Part shown: in pieces, positions 18,751 through 26,839 of the stretch
Layout of the letters: each line of letters opens with the position of its first letter
Numbering within the stretch: position 1 is the first letter of the stretch
Assembly (NCBI RefSeq): GCF_000974765.1
Contig: NZ_BBWU01000045.1
Span: forward strand, 1 to 64,000
Direction of reading: 5' to 3'
DNA length: 64,000 bases
Source: Sphingomonas changbaiensis NBRC 104936
GTDB taxonomy: Bacteria > Pseudomonadota > Alphaproteobacteria > Sphingomonadales > Sphingomonadaceae
Translations under genes and position numbers: made by a program
Notes under the pieces: model-generated
The model's input: only the letters and a program-made list of their open reading frames with translations
Databases searched by the model: none
Told to the model about the DNA's origin: nothing

Positions 18751-18833
18751 GGTCGCGATTTGCCGCGCCTGCTCAAACTCGATAGCATTCGACAAAACGA
18801 GGGTCGCGTTCACCCATTGACGGGAGTTCGCAA

Positions 18834-19220
18834 ATGTCTCGCCATTCCCTGCTCCAGGCTGCGCTGATCCTGTTCGGCGTGGTGTTCTGCCTGGTTTATC
18901 CGCTCGCGATGGTCTGGCCGTCGGGCTGGGCCTGGCACGAAGGGCCACCCGCGAGCTCGCAATATTTCATGATGATCGTCGGCATTTACGCGACCTTGGG
19001 CGTGTTCCTGATCCGCGCCGCGCGCGACCCGGCCGCGCATCGTTCGCTGATCGAGTTCACGATCTGGTCGAGCCTGGTCCACGCGCTGATCATGACTGCC
19101 CAGTCGTTCGGCGCGCCCGGCCATATGGGGCACATGCTGGGAGACGTGCCCGCGTTGTTGCTGGTCACCCTCGTCCTCGGCGTGCTGCTATACGGAGATC
19201 GCCGCGCGGCCATGGCCTGA
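18834..19220 (+). CDS. Small four-helix membrane protein (DUF6632-like)
   Basis: A 128-residue protein with about four hydrophobic helices: LQAALILFGVVFCLVYPL, YFMMIVGIYATLGVFLI, WSSLVHALIMTAQ and ALLLVTLVLGVLLYG. The WPSGWAWH, IYATLGVFL, WSSLVHALIM and GHMLGDVPAL motifs agree with the DUF6632 family as I recall it. No enzymatic motif is seen; the two His-rich loops (VHALIM, GHMGHMLGD) could bind a metal. The ATG at 18834 starts 155 bases from the divergent mini-membrane-protein gene. Confidence 0.7.
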   Translation: MSRHSLLQAALILFGVVFCLVYPLAMVWPSGWAWHEGPPASSQYFMMIVGIYATLGVFLIRAARDPAAHRSLIEFTIWSSLVHALIMTAQSFGAPGHMGHMLGDVPALLLVTLVLGVLLYGDRRAAMA

Positions 19221-19262
19221 GCCGGGTCAGCGGTCGAACGCTGCTCGCATCGGGCGGGATCC

Positions 19263-19715
19263 TTACTCTCGCCTCAGCAGGTCCAGCGTCATCCGGTCGC
19301 GCATGCCCTGGTAAAAGCCATCCAGCACGGCCGCGAAGGCAGCCGGGTCGTCGGCGACTGCTTCGAACAGGGTCATCGACGATCTGAGCTTCAGCGCGTC
19401 GATGCTGCCCAGGATTGCCTCGGCAGCGGCGCCGCGGTGACGCAGCAGCGCCGCGCAGCACGCACGCAGCCTGGGGCCGAGCAGCGGATGCGCGAGATAG
19501 GCCCGCGCCTCGTCTGCCGATCGGATGCCGAAGAACCGCGCGGTCTCGCTGCGGCCAAGCCCGGCGAGCTGGGGAAAGATGAACCACATCCAGTGCCTCC
19601 GCTTCCGTCCCGCCTCAAGCTCCGCCAGCGCATCGGTGTAGCTGGCGGCCTGCGCCACAACGAAGCGCTCGAGGTCGAAGGGATCGGACGCGCCGGGCAT
19701 CGGCCCGTCCTTCAC
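19263..19715 (-). CDS. DUF1810 family protein
   Basis: A 150-residue cytosolic protein of the DUF1810 family. Recognisable features are DPFDLERFVVAQ near the start, the central HWMWFIFPQLAGLGRS segment and the repeated helical EARAYLAHPLLGPRLR. Members are small alpha-helical proteins of unknown activity, found singly in many bacteria. The start could be the second Met (MPGASD, 19703); neither has a strong ribosome-binding site. It precedes nothing on its strand and lies 60 bases past the rpmG stop. Confidence 0.8.
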   Translation of the reverse strand: MKDGPMPGASDPFDLERFVVAQAASYTDALAELEAGRKRRHWMWFIFPQLAGLGRSETARFFGIRSADEARAYLAHPLLGPRLRACCAALLRHRGAAAEAILGSIDALKLRSSMTLFEAVADDPAAFAAVLDGFYQGMRDRMTLDLLRRE

Positions 19716-19775
19716 GCAAAACGCGCGCCCGGCAAGGGCCGGACGCGCGGGAAAACCAACGGGCCTTGCGGCGCG

Positions 19776-19943
19776 TTACTTGATCTTGGCTTCCTTGAAC
19801 TCGACGTGCTTGCGCGCGACCGGGTCGTATTTGCGGAACGACAGCTTTTCGGTCTGGGTGCGCGGGTTCTTCTTGGTCACGTAGAAAAAGCCCGTGTCGG
19901 CGGAGCTGACGAGCTTGATCTTGACGGTGGTCGGCTTGGCCAT
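19776..19943 (-). CDS. rpmG: 50S ribosomal protein L33
   Basis: A 55-residue ribosomal protein, beginning [20 protein letters not shown] and ending KEAKIK. The [21 protein letters not shown] body is typical of L33. It lacks the CxxC zinc pairs, so it is the zinc-independent (C-minus) form. It is read from the ATG at 19943. A GC-rich hairpin with a T-rich tail (19971-19996) lies in its leader. Confidence 0.95.
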   Translation of the reverse strand: MAKPTTVKIKLVSSADTGFFYVTKKNPRTQTEKLSFRKYDPVARKHVEFKEAKIK

Positions 19944-19970
19944 GGCGGGGCTCTCTTCGAATGTCGCTAA

Positions 19971-19996
19971 ACAAGAAAAGCGGCGTCGCCGCCGCT
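19971..19996 (-). terminator. Hairpin with T-rich tail upstream of rpmG
   Basis: AGCGGCG (19979-19985) and CGCCGCT (19990-19996) form a 7-base stem; read leftward it continues TTTTCTTGTTT. It is either the end of a leftward transcript from the gene-less patch to the right or an attenuator in the rpmG leader. A possible -35 (CTTGACT, about 20041 to 20035) lies further upstream, which favours the leader reading. Confidence 0.5.
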
Positions 19997-20410
19997 CTGT
20001 CAGCCGCGCCCCATGCGCGCTCCAACTTCATGAGTCAAGGCGGATGGCTTAACGGTGGTGCGACTTTGATGACGGAAGAACGCCATTCCGCGATGCTGGT
20101 ATTGGATTTCACAGTAATTTGGCATCCAGCTTGCCGAGAGAGCCTCAAAGCCCCTGTTCCTAATCGAAGCCACGGACGCGTAGTGGTCCTATTGGGATCG
20201 ACTCATGGCCCGTCACGGGATCAGGTTCGCGGTGGAAGAAATACGCTGGGCCTGGCTGAATCCAAGCAGCGCATCGCCTCTCGTGAAGAGGTTCTGGCAT
20301 CCTTCCCGCCTCGTTTCATACGAGGGTGGACCTGTCTCGAGTTCGCCGTTGCAATTAGGCTCCAAATGCCGAACGTTCTTCGCCTTGGGGAATAGGGGGT
20401 CGTTATATAG
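19997..20410. other. Gene-poor stretch, left edge of accessory patch
   Basis: I see no convincing gene in these 414 bases. Open frames exist on both strands but lack ribosome-binding sites and family resemblance. Base composition falls towards the right, marking entry into a less GC-rich segment. No tRNA, direct repeat or integrase is visible at this edge. Confidence 0.5.
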
Positions 20411-21154
20411 ATGCGTAGGTTAAGCTTCGTAGCTGCCGTTCTCGCGGTTGTTCTTTCATCCTGTAACAAGAGCGGCGGCGATGCTGCCTCCCTGTTTACC
20501 GGGATTGGACAGAAATCCGTTGGGCAACTGCTAAGAGACGGTGACGCCAAAGCTTGCGCTGACGCAGCGGTCCAGTCCCAATTGCGGGAAGCGATACAAG
20601 CACCGTTCGAAGCAAACCAGTCGATGTCCGCAGAGGAAATCCGTGCCGCTGTCTCGCAAGCCCCTCAAGTTAAATTCACTGACTTTCAGGCCACCGAGGT
20701 AAAGAAATCGATTGGGGAGGCTCACTGCGAGGTGAATGCCGCAGTGGCGGATAGCTCTGTCACAGTGCCGTTTGTTCTGAGGCAATCATTAGAAGACAAT
20801 AGCGCGTTTTTGCTCAACGGCGACTTCGATCAAGCGATCTTAATGTGGCGCAACGTCGCCTTCGCCTCACTCGCGCGCCTCACGGAACAGCGCAATTTGC
20901 AGCGGGCACAAGCAGAAGGGAGTGAAGCCGCCGCACGGCGGCAAGCCGAAGAAGAACAGTGGGCGGCGAAAGATCCTGCGCGATGGGCATGTTGGCAGAG
21001 AGTCAAAGACTCCAATGATCAGAATGAGAAGAATGCCTGCCTGACTAAGACCGTGCAAAGTGCTTCCCCATACGACTATCCGGGTGCAGATCGACCGCCA
21101 CAGGACGCGCCTAATCCGTCGCTCTTGCCCGCTAACGCTACGCAGCCTCGCTAA
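20411..21154 (+). CDS. Lipoprotein of unknown function
   Basis: A 247-residue predicted lipoprotein: signal MRRLSFVAAVLAVVLSSC with the lipobox cysteine at 18. The first domain (about 35-150) is a mixed alpha/beta region with two cysteines (ACADAA, AHCEVN). It is followed by a Gln/Arg/Ala-rich helix likely to be a coiled coil (TEQRNLQRAQAEGSEAAARR, about 158-180) and a Trp/Cys motif (WACWQRV...NACLTK), ending in a Pro-rich tail. I do not recognise the family. Codon use is less GC-rich than its neighbours (the 60-base line at 20701 is 57% GC by count), which suggests later acquisition. Confidence 0.65.
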   Translation: MRRLSFVAAVLAVVLSSCNKSGGDAASLFTGIGQKSVGQLLRDGDAKACADAAVQSQLREAIQAPFEANQSMSAEEIRAAVSQAPQVKFTDFQATEVKKSIGEAHCEVNAAVADSSVTVPFVLRQSLEDNSAFLLNGDFDQAILMWRNVAFASLARLTEQRNLQRAQAEGSEAAARRQAEEEQWAAKDPARWACWQRVKDSNDQNEKNACLTKTVQSASPYDYPGADRPPQDAPNPSLLPANATQPR

Positions 21155-21198
21155 GGACACGCCGCCGATCAGCGCGAGTGAGGAGCGGGAGCTAAGCG

Positions 21199-22029
21199 AT
21201 GGGACCATTCGAAACGGAGTTGCGGCGCTTCCACGCTTTGGATTGGCGGAGTTGCGTTCGGGCCTTGGATACTTCTCTCGCCATCGATCGCAGACATTCC
21301 TCCGGGCTAGAAATGTCACCGCCGTCAATAATTACCGGCGATCCATTCGCGCTCGAGCCGGGCAGGTGTATCCTAGTCGTCGGCATCAACCCTGGCTGGC
21401 CCAATGCCGAGATGCAAAAGACTGACTGCGTTCCTGCTCATCAAGCGTGGGAAAGCGGATTCGACGGATACAGGACTCATCGCAGGGTCTACTTCCAAGA
21501 GATGACGGGAGAGCCGGGCCGGACCAAGAACGCCGACCCTCGCTACAATGGGCGCCACTTCTCGCGGCTGGGGAACACGCTTGCGAGGGCGCTGGGTGTG
21601 GCACATGAGCATTGGGACGCCGGCGCGAACGCCCGCCAGTTTTTCCGACAGCGCGCGGCAATACTCGATTTAATCCCTTATTGGTCGCGCAACACTAAGA
21701 ACCTTAACCTAGCGGCTGCGCTGCAAAAAGATTGCATTCGTCAATGGTGCGAAGTCGTTTCAGCCTTCATTCGAGAGAAGCGCCCCCAAATCATTGTCGT
21801 AAATAATCGGGGCGAGCCTGTCGTGATCAACGGGATGCTCGGGTGCGAGATTGCCCCGGTCGCCGGTGTCGGCTTGTTGGGTGGGCGTACTGGCGCTGAC
21901 AATCTTGCTACTCCGGTGTTGGCGCATCCCTTCTTGAGCCGATGGCGAATTACGAGGCAGACCTACATCGAGCAGTTCACAGAAGCCTTGCGTATCCTCG
22001 GCGTGCCCCGTCCCATACTCGGGCCATGA
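21199..22029 (+). CDS. Uracil-DNA-glycosylase-like protein (tentative)
   Basis: A 276-residue soluble protein. The central ILVVGINPGWPN (about residues 58-69) resembles motif A of the uracil-DNA glycosylase superfamily (GxNPG), and the late AHPFLSRW (near 241-248) resembles its catalytic HP[S/F]xLS motif. Between them, RHFSRLGNTLARAL and ILDLIPYW occupy places where family members carry substrate-pocket segments. The family name is an inference from motif spacing. The ATG at 21199 follows GGGAG, 44 bases after the lipoprotein gene, and composition is again less GC-rich than the rest. It could be a defence or repair gene of the accessory patch. Confidence 0.5.
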   Translation: MGPFETELRRFHALDWRSCVRALDTSLAIDRRHSSGLEMSPPSIITGDPFALEPGRCILVVGINPGWPNAEMQKTDCVPAHQAWESGFDGYRTHRRVYFQEMTGEPGRTKNADPRYNGRHFSRLGNTLARALGVAHEHWDAGANARQFFRQRAAILDLIPYWSRNTKNLNLAAALQKDCIRQWCEVVSAFIREKRPQIIVVNNRGEPVVINGMLGCEIAPVAGVGLLGGRTGADNLATPVLAHPFLSRWRITRQTYIEQFTEALRILGVPRPILGP

Positions 22030-22383
22030 TCAACAGTTATGTGGCATGGTGACACTATCCGCCCCTGCGCCAATGTTCGACGGTGAGCAGGACGGCAGTC
22101 TGATGGAATCTGGTCGTCAGGCGTCGCTCTACTTGCTTGGCGCTGATGGCTGCGGGCGGTCGATCATGGCCGGCACGTCGCGAGAACAGGTCGGAAATGC
22201 CAGCTTTTGTGCACGATCGCGGTTGCTCATAGCGTGGCTTTTTCAGGCCGAGGTGCCCGGCCAACTCGAAACGGGCCGATGGCAGTTTCCAAAACCCGTG
22301 ATTTCAAACTGAGGCACCACCGCCTTAACCCGGCCTTCACGGACCATGAATAGCGTGCCTGTAAAGGTCTGGAAGGGGCAGGC
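22030..22383. other. Gene-poor stretch, right edge of accessory patch
   Basis: No convincing gene in these 354 bases. Short frames on both strands give low-quality proteins without recognisable domains; they may be remnants. Composition returns to the GC-rich norm near 22330, where the ribosome-binding site of the next gene appears. Confidence 0.45.
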
Positions 22384-22698
22384 ATGCAGCAGGACGGGAT
22401 GCTCAAGGCGCGCGCGGAGCTGTGCGAGCGAATCGACGGGCTCAGGGCGGCAATCGCCAATGGCCCGATCGCGGGCCTGTGCGACAAGGCCTCGGACGTG
22501 CGCCACCTCGCCCAGCGCTATCAGCTGCGGCCGGTCGCCGATCTCGCCTGGAAGCTGGAGGGCCGGCTCGCGCGTGGCGAGCGGGGACCGAGCGTGATCG
22601 ACATGCTGTCGCTGATGCGCGAGGCGAGCGAGAACGGCCGCGCAGCCCCGCACGCGGCGAGCCCTTCGGTCGCGGCCGCATCGGCCCGGGTGATGTAG
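22384..22698 (+). CDS. Small helical hypothetical protein
   Basis: A 104-residue cytosolic protein. The first 75 residues form two or three amphipathic helices (ARAELCERIDGLRAAIAN, SDVRHLAQRYQLRPVADLAWKLEGRLA) reminiscent of short helical regulatory proteins seen in sphingomonads; the C-terminal 25 residues are Ala/Ser-rich. GGAAGGGG lies just before the ATG at 22384, and codon use is GC-rich again. It precedes dps on the same strand by 96 bases. Function unknown. Confidence 0.55.
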   Translation: MQQDGMLKARAELCERIDGLRAAIANGPIAGLCDKASDVRHLAQRYQLRPVADLAWKLEGRLARGERGPSVIDMLSLMREASENGRAAPHAASPSVAAASARVM

Positions 22699-22794
22699 GC
22701 CGCCGATCAGAGCGATCGCTATTATTGCAGGAGCCCGTCTCTTGCCGATCCGTTGTGAAGGGCTCATTTCCCCATCGCAACGAAGGAGGCAGGC

Positions 22795-23292
22795 ATGGCG
22801 ACGACGCCCACCGAGCTCAAGACCCCGACCGATCTGTCCGGCAATCGGACCAAGAGCGCAGCCGACGCGCTGAACGGCGTGCTCGCCGATGCCTTCGCGC
22901 TGTATCTGAAGACCAAGAATTTCCACTGGCACGTCTCGGGTCCGCATTTCCGCGATTATCATCTGATGCTCGACGAACAGGCGACGGAGATCATCACGGT
23001 CACCGACGACATCGCCGAGCGCGTGCGCAAGACCGGCAACACGACGCTCCGCTCGATCGGCGACGTCGCGCGCCGGCAGACCATCGCCGACAATGATCGC
23101 GATTATGTGCCGCCTGCCGAGATGCTGGCGGAGCTGCGCGAGGACAATCTGAAGCTGGTTCACCGCATCCGCGAAGCGCGCGAGGCGGCAGAAGCGGCCG
23201 GCGACACCGCAACCAGCTCCATGGCCGACGACTGGATCGACCAGGCCGAAAAACGTGCCTGGTTCCTGTTCGAAGCGAGCCGGAACGCCTGA
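22795..23292 (+). CDS. dps: Dps-family DNA-protecting ferritin-like protein
   Basis: Forms dodecamers that oxidise Fe(II) with peroxide, store iron and can bind DNA under stress. The 165 residues contain the inter-subunit ferroxidase signature [21 protein letters not shown] (residues about 42-62, with His, His, Asp and Glu ligands). The short N-terminal tail is polar with two lysines, so DNA binding is possible. GAAGGAGG precedes the ATG at 22795. No OxyR- or EcfG-like promoter was found in the 96-base gap. Confidence 0.92.
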   Translation: MATTPTELKTPTDLSGNRTKSAADALNGVLADAFALYLKTKNFHWHVSGPHFRDYHLMLDEQATEIITVTDDIAERVRKTGNTTLRSIGDVARRQTIADNDRDYVPPAEMLAELREDNLKLVHRIREAREAAEAAGDTATSSMADDWIDQAEKRAWFLFEASRNA

Positions 23293-23338
23293 CGCGGCCT
23301 CTGGCTTAGACCGCCGGCCATCTTTAGGACCGGCGGCC

Positions 23339-25000
23339 ATGCAGCCTTCCGATCTCGAGATCGCGCGCGCGACGCCGCTTCAGCCCATTGCCGCCATCGC
23401 CGCGAAGATCGGCATTCCGGAGGACGCGGTCGAGCCTTATGGCCGGCACAAGGCGAAGCTCGATATCGCCCGGCTGTCCCACGTCCCGCGCGGCAAGCTG
23501 ATCCTGGTCACGGCGATCAACCCGACGCCGGCCGGCGAGGGCAAGACGACGACCTCGGTCGGGCTCGCCGACGCACTGAACCGATCCGGCCGCACGACAA
23601 TGCTCTGCGTGCGCGAACCGTCGCTGGGCCCCTGTTTCGGCATGAAGGGCGGCGCGACCGGCGGCGGGCGCGCCCAGGTCGGGCCGATGGAGGATATCAA
23701 CCTCCACTTCACCGGCGATTTTCACGCCGTCACCAGCGCGCACAATCTGCTCGCGGCGATGATCGACAATCACATTTATTGGGGAAACGTGCTCGGCATC
23801 GACGTGCGGCGGGTGGTCTGGCGGCGGGTGCTCGATATGAACGACCGCGCGCTGCGCGACATCGTGCAGTCGTTGGGCGGCACCGCGAACGGCTTTCCGC
23901 GCCAGTCCGGCTTCGACATCACCGTCGCGTCCGAAGTGATGGCGATCCTCTGCCTCGCGCGCGACGTCGACGACATGCGGGCGCGGCTCGGGCGCATCAT
24001 CGTCGGCTACACGCGCGACCAGCAGCCGGTCACAGCCCACGACCTGAAGGCAGACGGCGCGATGGCGGCGTTGCTCGCAGAGGCGATCAAGCCCAATCTG
24101 GTGCAGACGCTCGAGGGCAATCCGGCGCTGCTGCACGGCGGCCCGTTCGCCAACATCGCCCATGGCTGCAACTCGGTGATCGCCACGACGACGGCACTTG
24201 CGCTCGCTGACTATGTGGTGACGGAGGCCGGCTTCGGGGCCGATCTGGGCGCCGAAAAATTCATGAACATCAAATGCCGCCAGGCCGGGCTCGCGCCCGA
24301 CGCGGCCGTGATCGTCGCCACCGTCCGCGCGCTGAAGATGAACGGCGGCGTCGCCAAGGCAGAACTGGCCGCCGAGAACGTGGAGGCCGTGCGCGCCGGG
24401 GCGGTGAATCTCGTTCGTCACATCGAGAACGTCCATCAGTTCGGCGTGCCGGCCGTGGTCGCGATCAATCACTTCGGCACCGACACCGACGCGGAGATCG
24501 AGGTCGTTCGCGAGGCCGCGGCCGCGCATGGCGTGCGCGCGATCCTCTGCCGGCATTGGGCCGAAGGCAGCGCCGGCACGGCCGAGCTGGCCGAAGCGGT
24601 CGCCGACCTTGCCGACAAGGGCGCGCAGTTCGCGCCCTTGTACGACGACAGCCTGTCGCTCTTTGACAAGATCGACACGATCGCGACGCGCATCTACCGC
24701 GCCAAGCAGGCCGTCGCCGAACCGTCGGTGCTGGCGCAGCTGAAGCGGTTCGAAGAGATGGGCTTCGGCCATCTTCCGGTCTGCATCGCCAAGACCGCCT
24801 ACAGCTTTTCCGCCGATCCGCATCTGCTCGGCGCGCCCACCGGGCACGTGCTGCCGGTGCGCGAAGTCCGGCTCGCCGCCGGCGCCGGCTTCGTGGTCGC
24901 AATCTGCGGTGAGATCATGACCATGCCCGGCCTGCCGCGCCATCCGGCCGCCGAGCATATCCATGTCGATGCGGCCGGGAACATCGAGGGCCTGTTCTGA
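23339..25000 (+). CDS. fhs: Formate-tetrahydrofolate ligase
   Basis: ATP-dependent ligation of formate to tetrahydrofolate, feeding 10-formyl-THF into one-carbon metabolism. The 553-residue length is standard. The nucleotide loop [18 protein letters not shown] lies near residues 63-80, followed by [18 protein letters not shown], the usual family signature. The start at 23339 gives [11 protein letters not shown]; in-frame sequence further upstream overlaps the dps end and is unlikely to be translated. The stop overlaps the next start by one base (TGATG). Confidence 0.95.
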   Translation: MQPSDLEIARATPLQPIAAIAAKIGIPEDAVEPYGRHKAKLDIARLSHVPRGKLILVTAINPTPAGEGKTTTSVGLADALNRSGRTTMLCVREPSLGPCFGMKGGATGGGRAQVGPMEDINLHFTGDFHAVTSAHNLLAAMIDNHIYWGNVLGIDVRRVVWRRVLDMNDRALRDIVQSLGGTANGFPRQSGFDITVASEVMAILCLARDVDDMRARLGRIIVGYTRDQQPVTAHDLKADGAMAALLAEAIKPNLVQTLEGNPALLHGGPFANIAHGCNSVIATTTALALADYVVTEAGFGADLGAEKFMNIKCRQAGLAPDAAVIVATVRALKMNGGVAKAELAAENVEAVRAGAVNLVRHIENVHQFGVPAVVAINHFGTDTDAEIEVVREAAAAHGVRAILCRHWAEGSAGTAELAEAVADLADKGAQFAPLYDDSLSLFDKIDTIATRIYRAKQAVAEPSVLAQLKRFEEMGFGHLPVCIAKTAYSFSADPHLLGAPTGHVLPVREVRLAAGAGFVVAICGEIMTMPGLPRHPAAEHIHVDAAGNIEGLF

Positions 25001-25938
25001 TGGCATCGGGGCTGTTCGCCCTGCTCGACGACGTCGCCGCGATCGCCAAGCTCGCGGCGGCGTCGCTGGACGATGTCGGTGCCGCGGCCGGCAAGGCGGG
25101 CGCCAAGGCCGCCGGCGTCGTGGTCGACGATACCGCCGTCACGCCGCGCTATGTGAGCGGCGTCACGCCCGACCGCGAGCTGCCGATCATCGCCCGGATC
25201 GCGCGCGGGTCGCTGTTCAACAAGCTCGTGATCCTGCTGCCGGCGGCGCTACTGCTGACCGCGCTTCTGCCCTGGGCGATTACGCCGTTGCTGATGCTGG
25301 GCGGCGCCTATCTGTGCTTCGAAGGCGTGGAGAAGCTGATCGAGGCGATCGGCGGCCACGACGCGCCGGACGAGCCCAATGAGACTGCGCAAGGATCGGC
25401 CGAAGTCGAGAAGGCGATGGTCAGCGGCGCGGTTCGCACCGACTTCATTCTGTCGGCCGAGATCATGGCAATCGCCCTCGGCGAGGTCGCCGGCCGACCG
25501 CTGCTGGTGCAGCTCGGCGCGCTTGCCATCGTCGCGCTGGCGATCACGATCGCAGTCTATGGCGTGGTCGGGCTGATCGTGAAGATGGACGATATCGGCC
25601 TGCACCTGGCGCAGCGGCGCGCGCGCGGTGTGCGGGCGGTGGGGCGCGGGCTGGTGCTCGCGATGCCGCGGGTGATGAGCGCGCTCGGGGCGATCGGCGT
25701 CGCCGCGATGATCTGGGTCGGCGGCGGCATCCTCGTGCACGGGCTGGAGGTGTTCCGGCTCGATGCGGTCCCGCACACGCTGCACGGCTGGAGCGAACGC
25801 GCGGCCGAAGCCTTTCCAATCGCGGCCGGGCTCGTCGGCTGGCTGGTCACCGCGCTCGGTTCCGGCGTGGTCGGGCTGGTGGCGGGGGGCGCGATCGCCG
25901 GCGCGCTGCACCTGATCCCGCCCAAGGGACACGCCTAA
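25000..25938 (+). CDS. DUF808 family inner-membrane protein (YedI type)
   Basis: A 312-residue membrane protein of the DUF808 family. The family opening LFALLDDVAAIAKLAAASLDDVGAAAGKAGAKAAGVVVDDTAVTP-like region is seen in residues 4-47 (as GLFALLDDVAAIAKLAAAS and on), then LPIIARIARGS and about six hydrophobic segments. Transport or membrane homeostasis is often suggested but not established. The ATG shares one base with the fhs stop, so both are probably translated from one message. Confidence 0.85.
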   Translation: MASGLFALLDDVAAIAKLAAASLDDVGAAAGKAGAKAAGVVVDDTAVTPRYVSGVTPDRELPIIARIARGSLFNKLVILLPAALLLTALLPWAITPLLMLGGAYLCFEGVEKLIEAIGGHDAPDEPNETAQGSAEVEKAMVSGAVRTDFILSAEIMAIALGEVAGRPLLVQLGALAIVALAITIAVYGVVGLIVKMDDIGLHLAQRRARGVRAVGRGLVLAMPRVMSALGAIGVAAMIWVGGGILVHGLEVFRLDAVPHTLHGWSERAAEAFPIAAGLVGWLVTALGSGVVGLVAGGAIAGALHLIPPKGHA

Positions 25939-25996
25939 AGGCAGCGTTTAGCTTTTCTCGTTTGCGGGCGGCACATCGCGCGCCGAAGCTCGCGCC

Positions 25997-26839
25997 ATGC
26001 TCCCACCTATGCTTCTCGCCCTCGCCGCTTCAGCCCCGCTTTCGGCAGAGGAGGCTCGCTGGAATGCGCCGGTCGCGCCGTTCCGGATCGCCGGGAACCT
26101 CTATTATGTCGGGACCGCCGAGCTCGCCTCGTATCTCGTGGTCGATCCGCAAGGCATGATCCTGCTCGACGGCGGACTGGAGGCGAGCGCACCCCTGATC
26201 CTCGACAATATCCGCGCGCTCGGTTTCGATCCGAAGCGCGTGCGCTACCTGATCAACAGCCAGGCACATTACGATCACGCCGGCGGGCTCGCCGCGCTGA
26301 AGGAGGCGACCGGTGCCGAGCTGCTCGCTTCGCCAGCCGATGCCGAATTGCTGGAACGTGGCGGCAGCGGCGATTTTCAATGGGGCGACCGGTTCATCTA
26401 TCCGCCAGTCCAGGTCGATGGCCGGCTGCGCGATGGTGCGGAGCTGAAGCTCGGCGCGATCCGGATGACCGCGTACCTGACGCCCGGCCATACGCGCGGC
26501 TGCACGAGCTGGACGATGCCGGTGCAGGTCGACGGCCGCGCGCGCCAAGCCCTGTTCGTTTGCGGGGCCAGTGCGCCCGGCTACACGCTGGTCGGCAACG
26601 CGGCCTATCCATGGATCATGGACGATTTCCGCCGTTCCTTCGCGACCTGGCGCAAGCTGCCGTGCGACCTCTTCCTCGGCGCGCATGGCAGCTATTTCGG
26701 TCTGGCGGAGAAGCGGGCGCGGATGGCGCCGGGGCGGCCCAACCCGTTCGTGGATCCGAAAGGCTGCCGCGCCTTCCTGCAGGGTGCCGAGCAAAGGATC
26801 GAGGCGCAGGCCGCAAAGGGCGCTATGCAGGGCGGATGA
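25997..26839 (+). CDS. Subclass B3 metallo-beta-lactamase, Gln variant of the first zinc ligand
   Basis: A 280-residue periplasmic beta-lactam hydrolase of subclass B3. A signal peptide covers about residues 1-17. The zinc motif is Q89-A-H91-Y-D93-H94 (usually HxHxDH), with H165 in TPGHTRGCTSW and H230 in LGAHGSYF; LVGNAAYPWIMDDFRRSF matches B3 enzymes. The Gln at 89 replaces standard-numbering His116, as in GOB-type enzymes, which remain active; hydrolysis of carbapenems is therefore plausible but not shown. Its stop overlaps the start of an AmpR-like regulator (ATGA). It starts 58 bases after the DUF808 gene. Confidence 0.9.
   Translation: MLPPMLLALAASAPLSAEEARWNAPVAPFRIAGNLYYVGTAELASYLVVDPQGMILLDGGLEASAPLILDNIRALGFDPKRVRYLINSQAHYDHAGGLAALKEATGAELLASPADAELLERGGSGDFQWGDRFIYPPVQVDGRLRDGAELKLGAIRMTAYLTPGHTRGCTSWTMPVQVDGRARQALFVCGASAPGYTLVGNAAYPWIMDDFRRSFATWRKLPCDLFLGAHGSYFGLAEKRARMAPGRPNPFVDPKGCRAFLQGAEQRIEAQAAKGAMQGG

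Noticed and set aside
19961-20423. Overlapping small frames (144 and 72 codons) in the gap right of rpmG
   Set aside because: No ribosome-binding site, no recognisable segment, and different frames compete; treated as non-coding.
22046-22312. 88-codon plus-strand frame and 69-codon minus-strand frame in the right edge of the accessory patch
   Set aside because: Low-quality composition and no start signals; possibly remnants, but not supportable as genes.
23324-25006. 560-codon minus-strand frame opposite fhs
   Set aside because: Antisense shadow; fhs on the plus strand has all family motifs.
26380-26835. In-frame extension of the AmpR-like gene into the beta-lactamase gene (apparent fusion)
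   Set aside because: The extra 152 codons are an out-of-frame reading of the beta-lactamase; the AmpR-type N-terminus starts exactly at the ATGA overlap.
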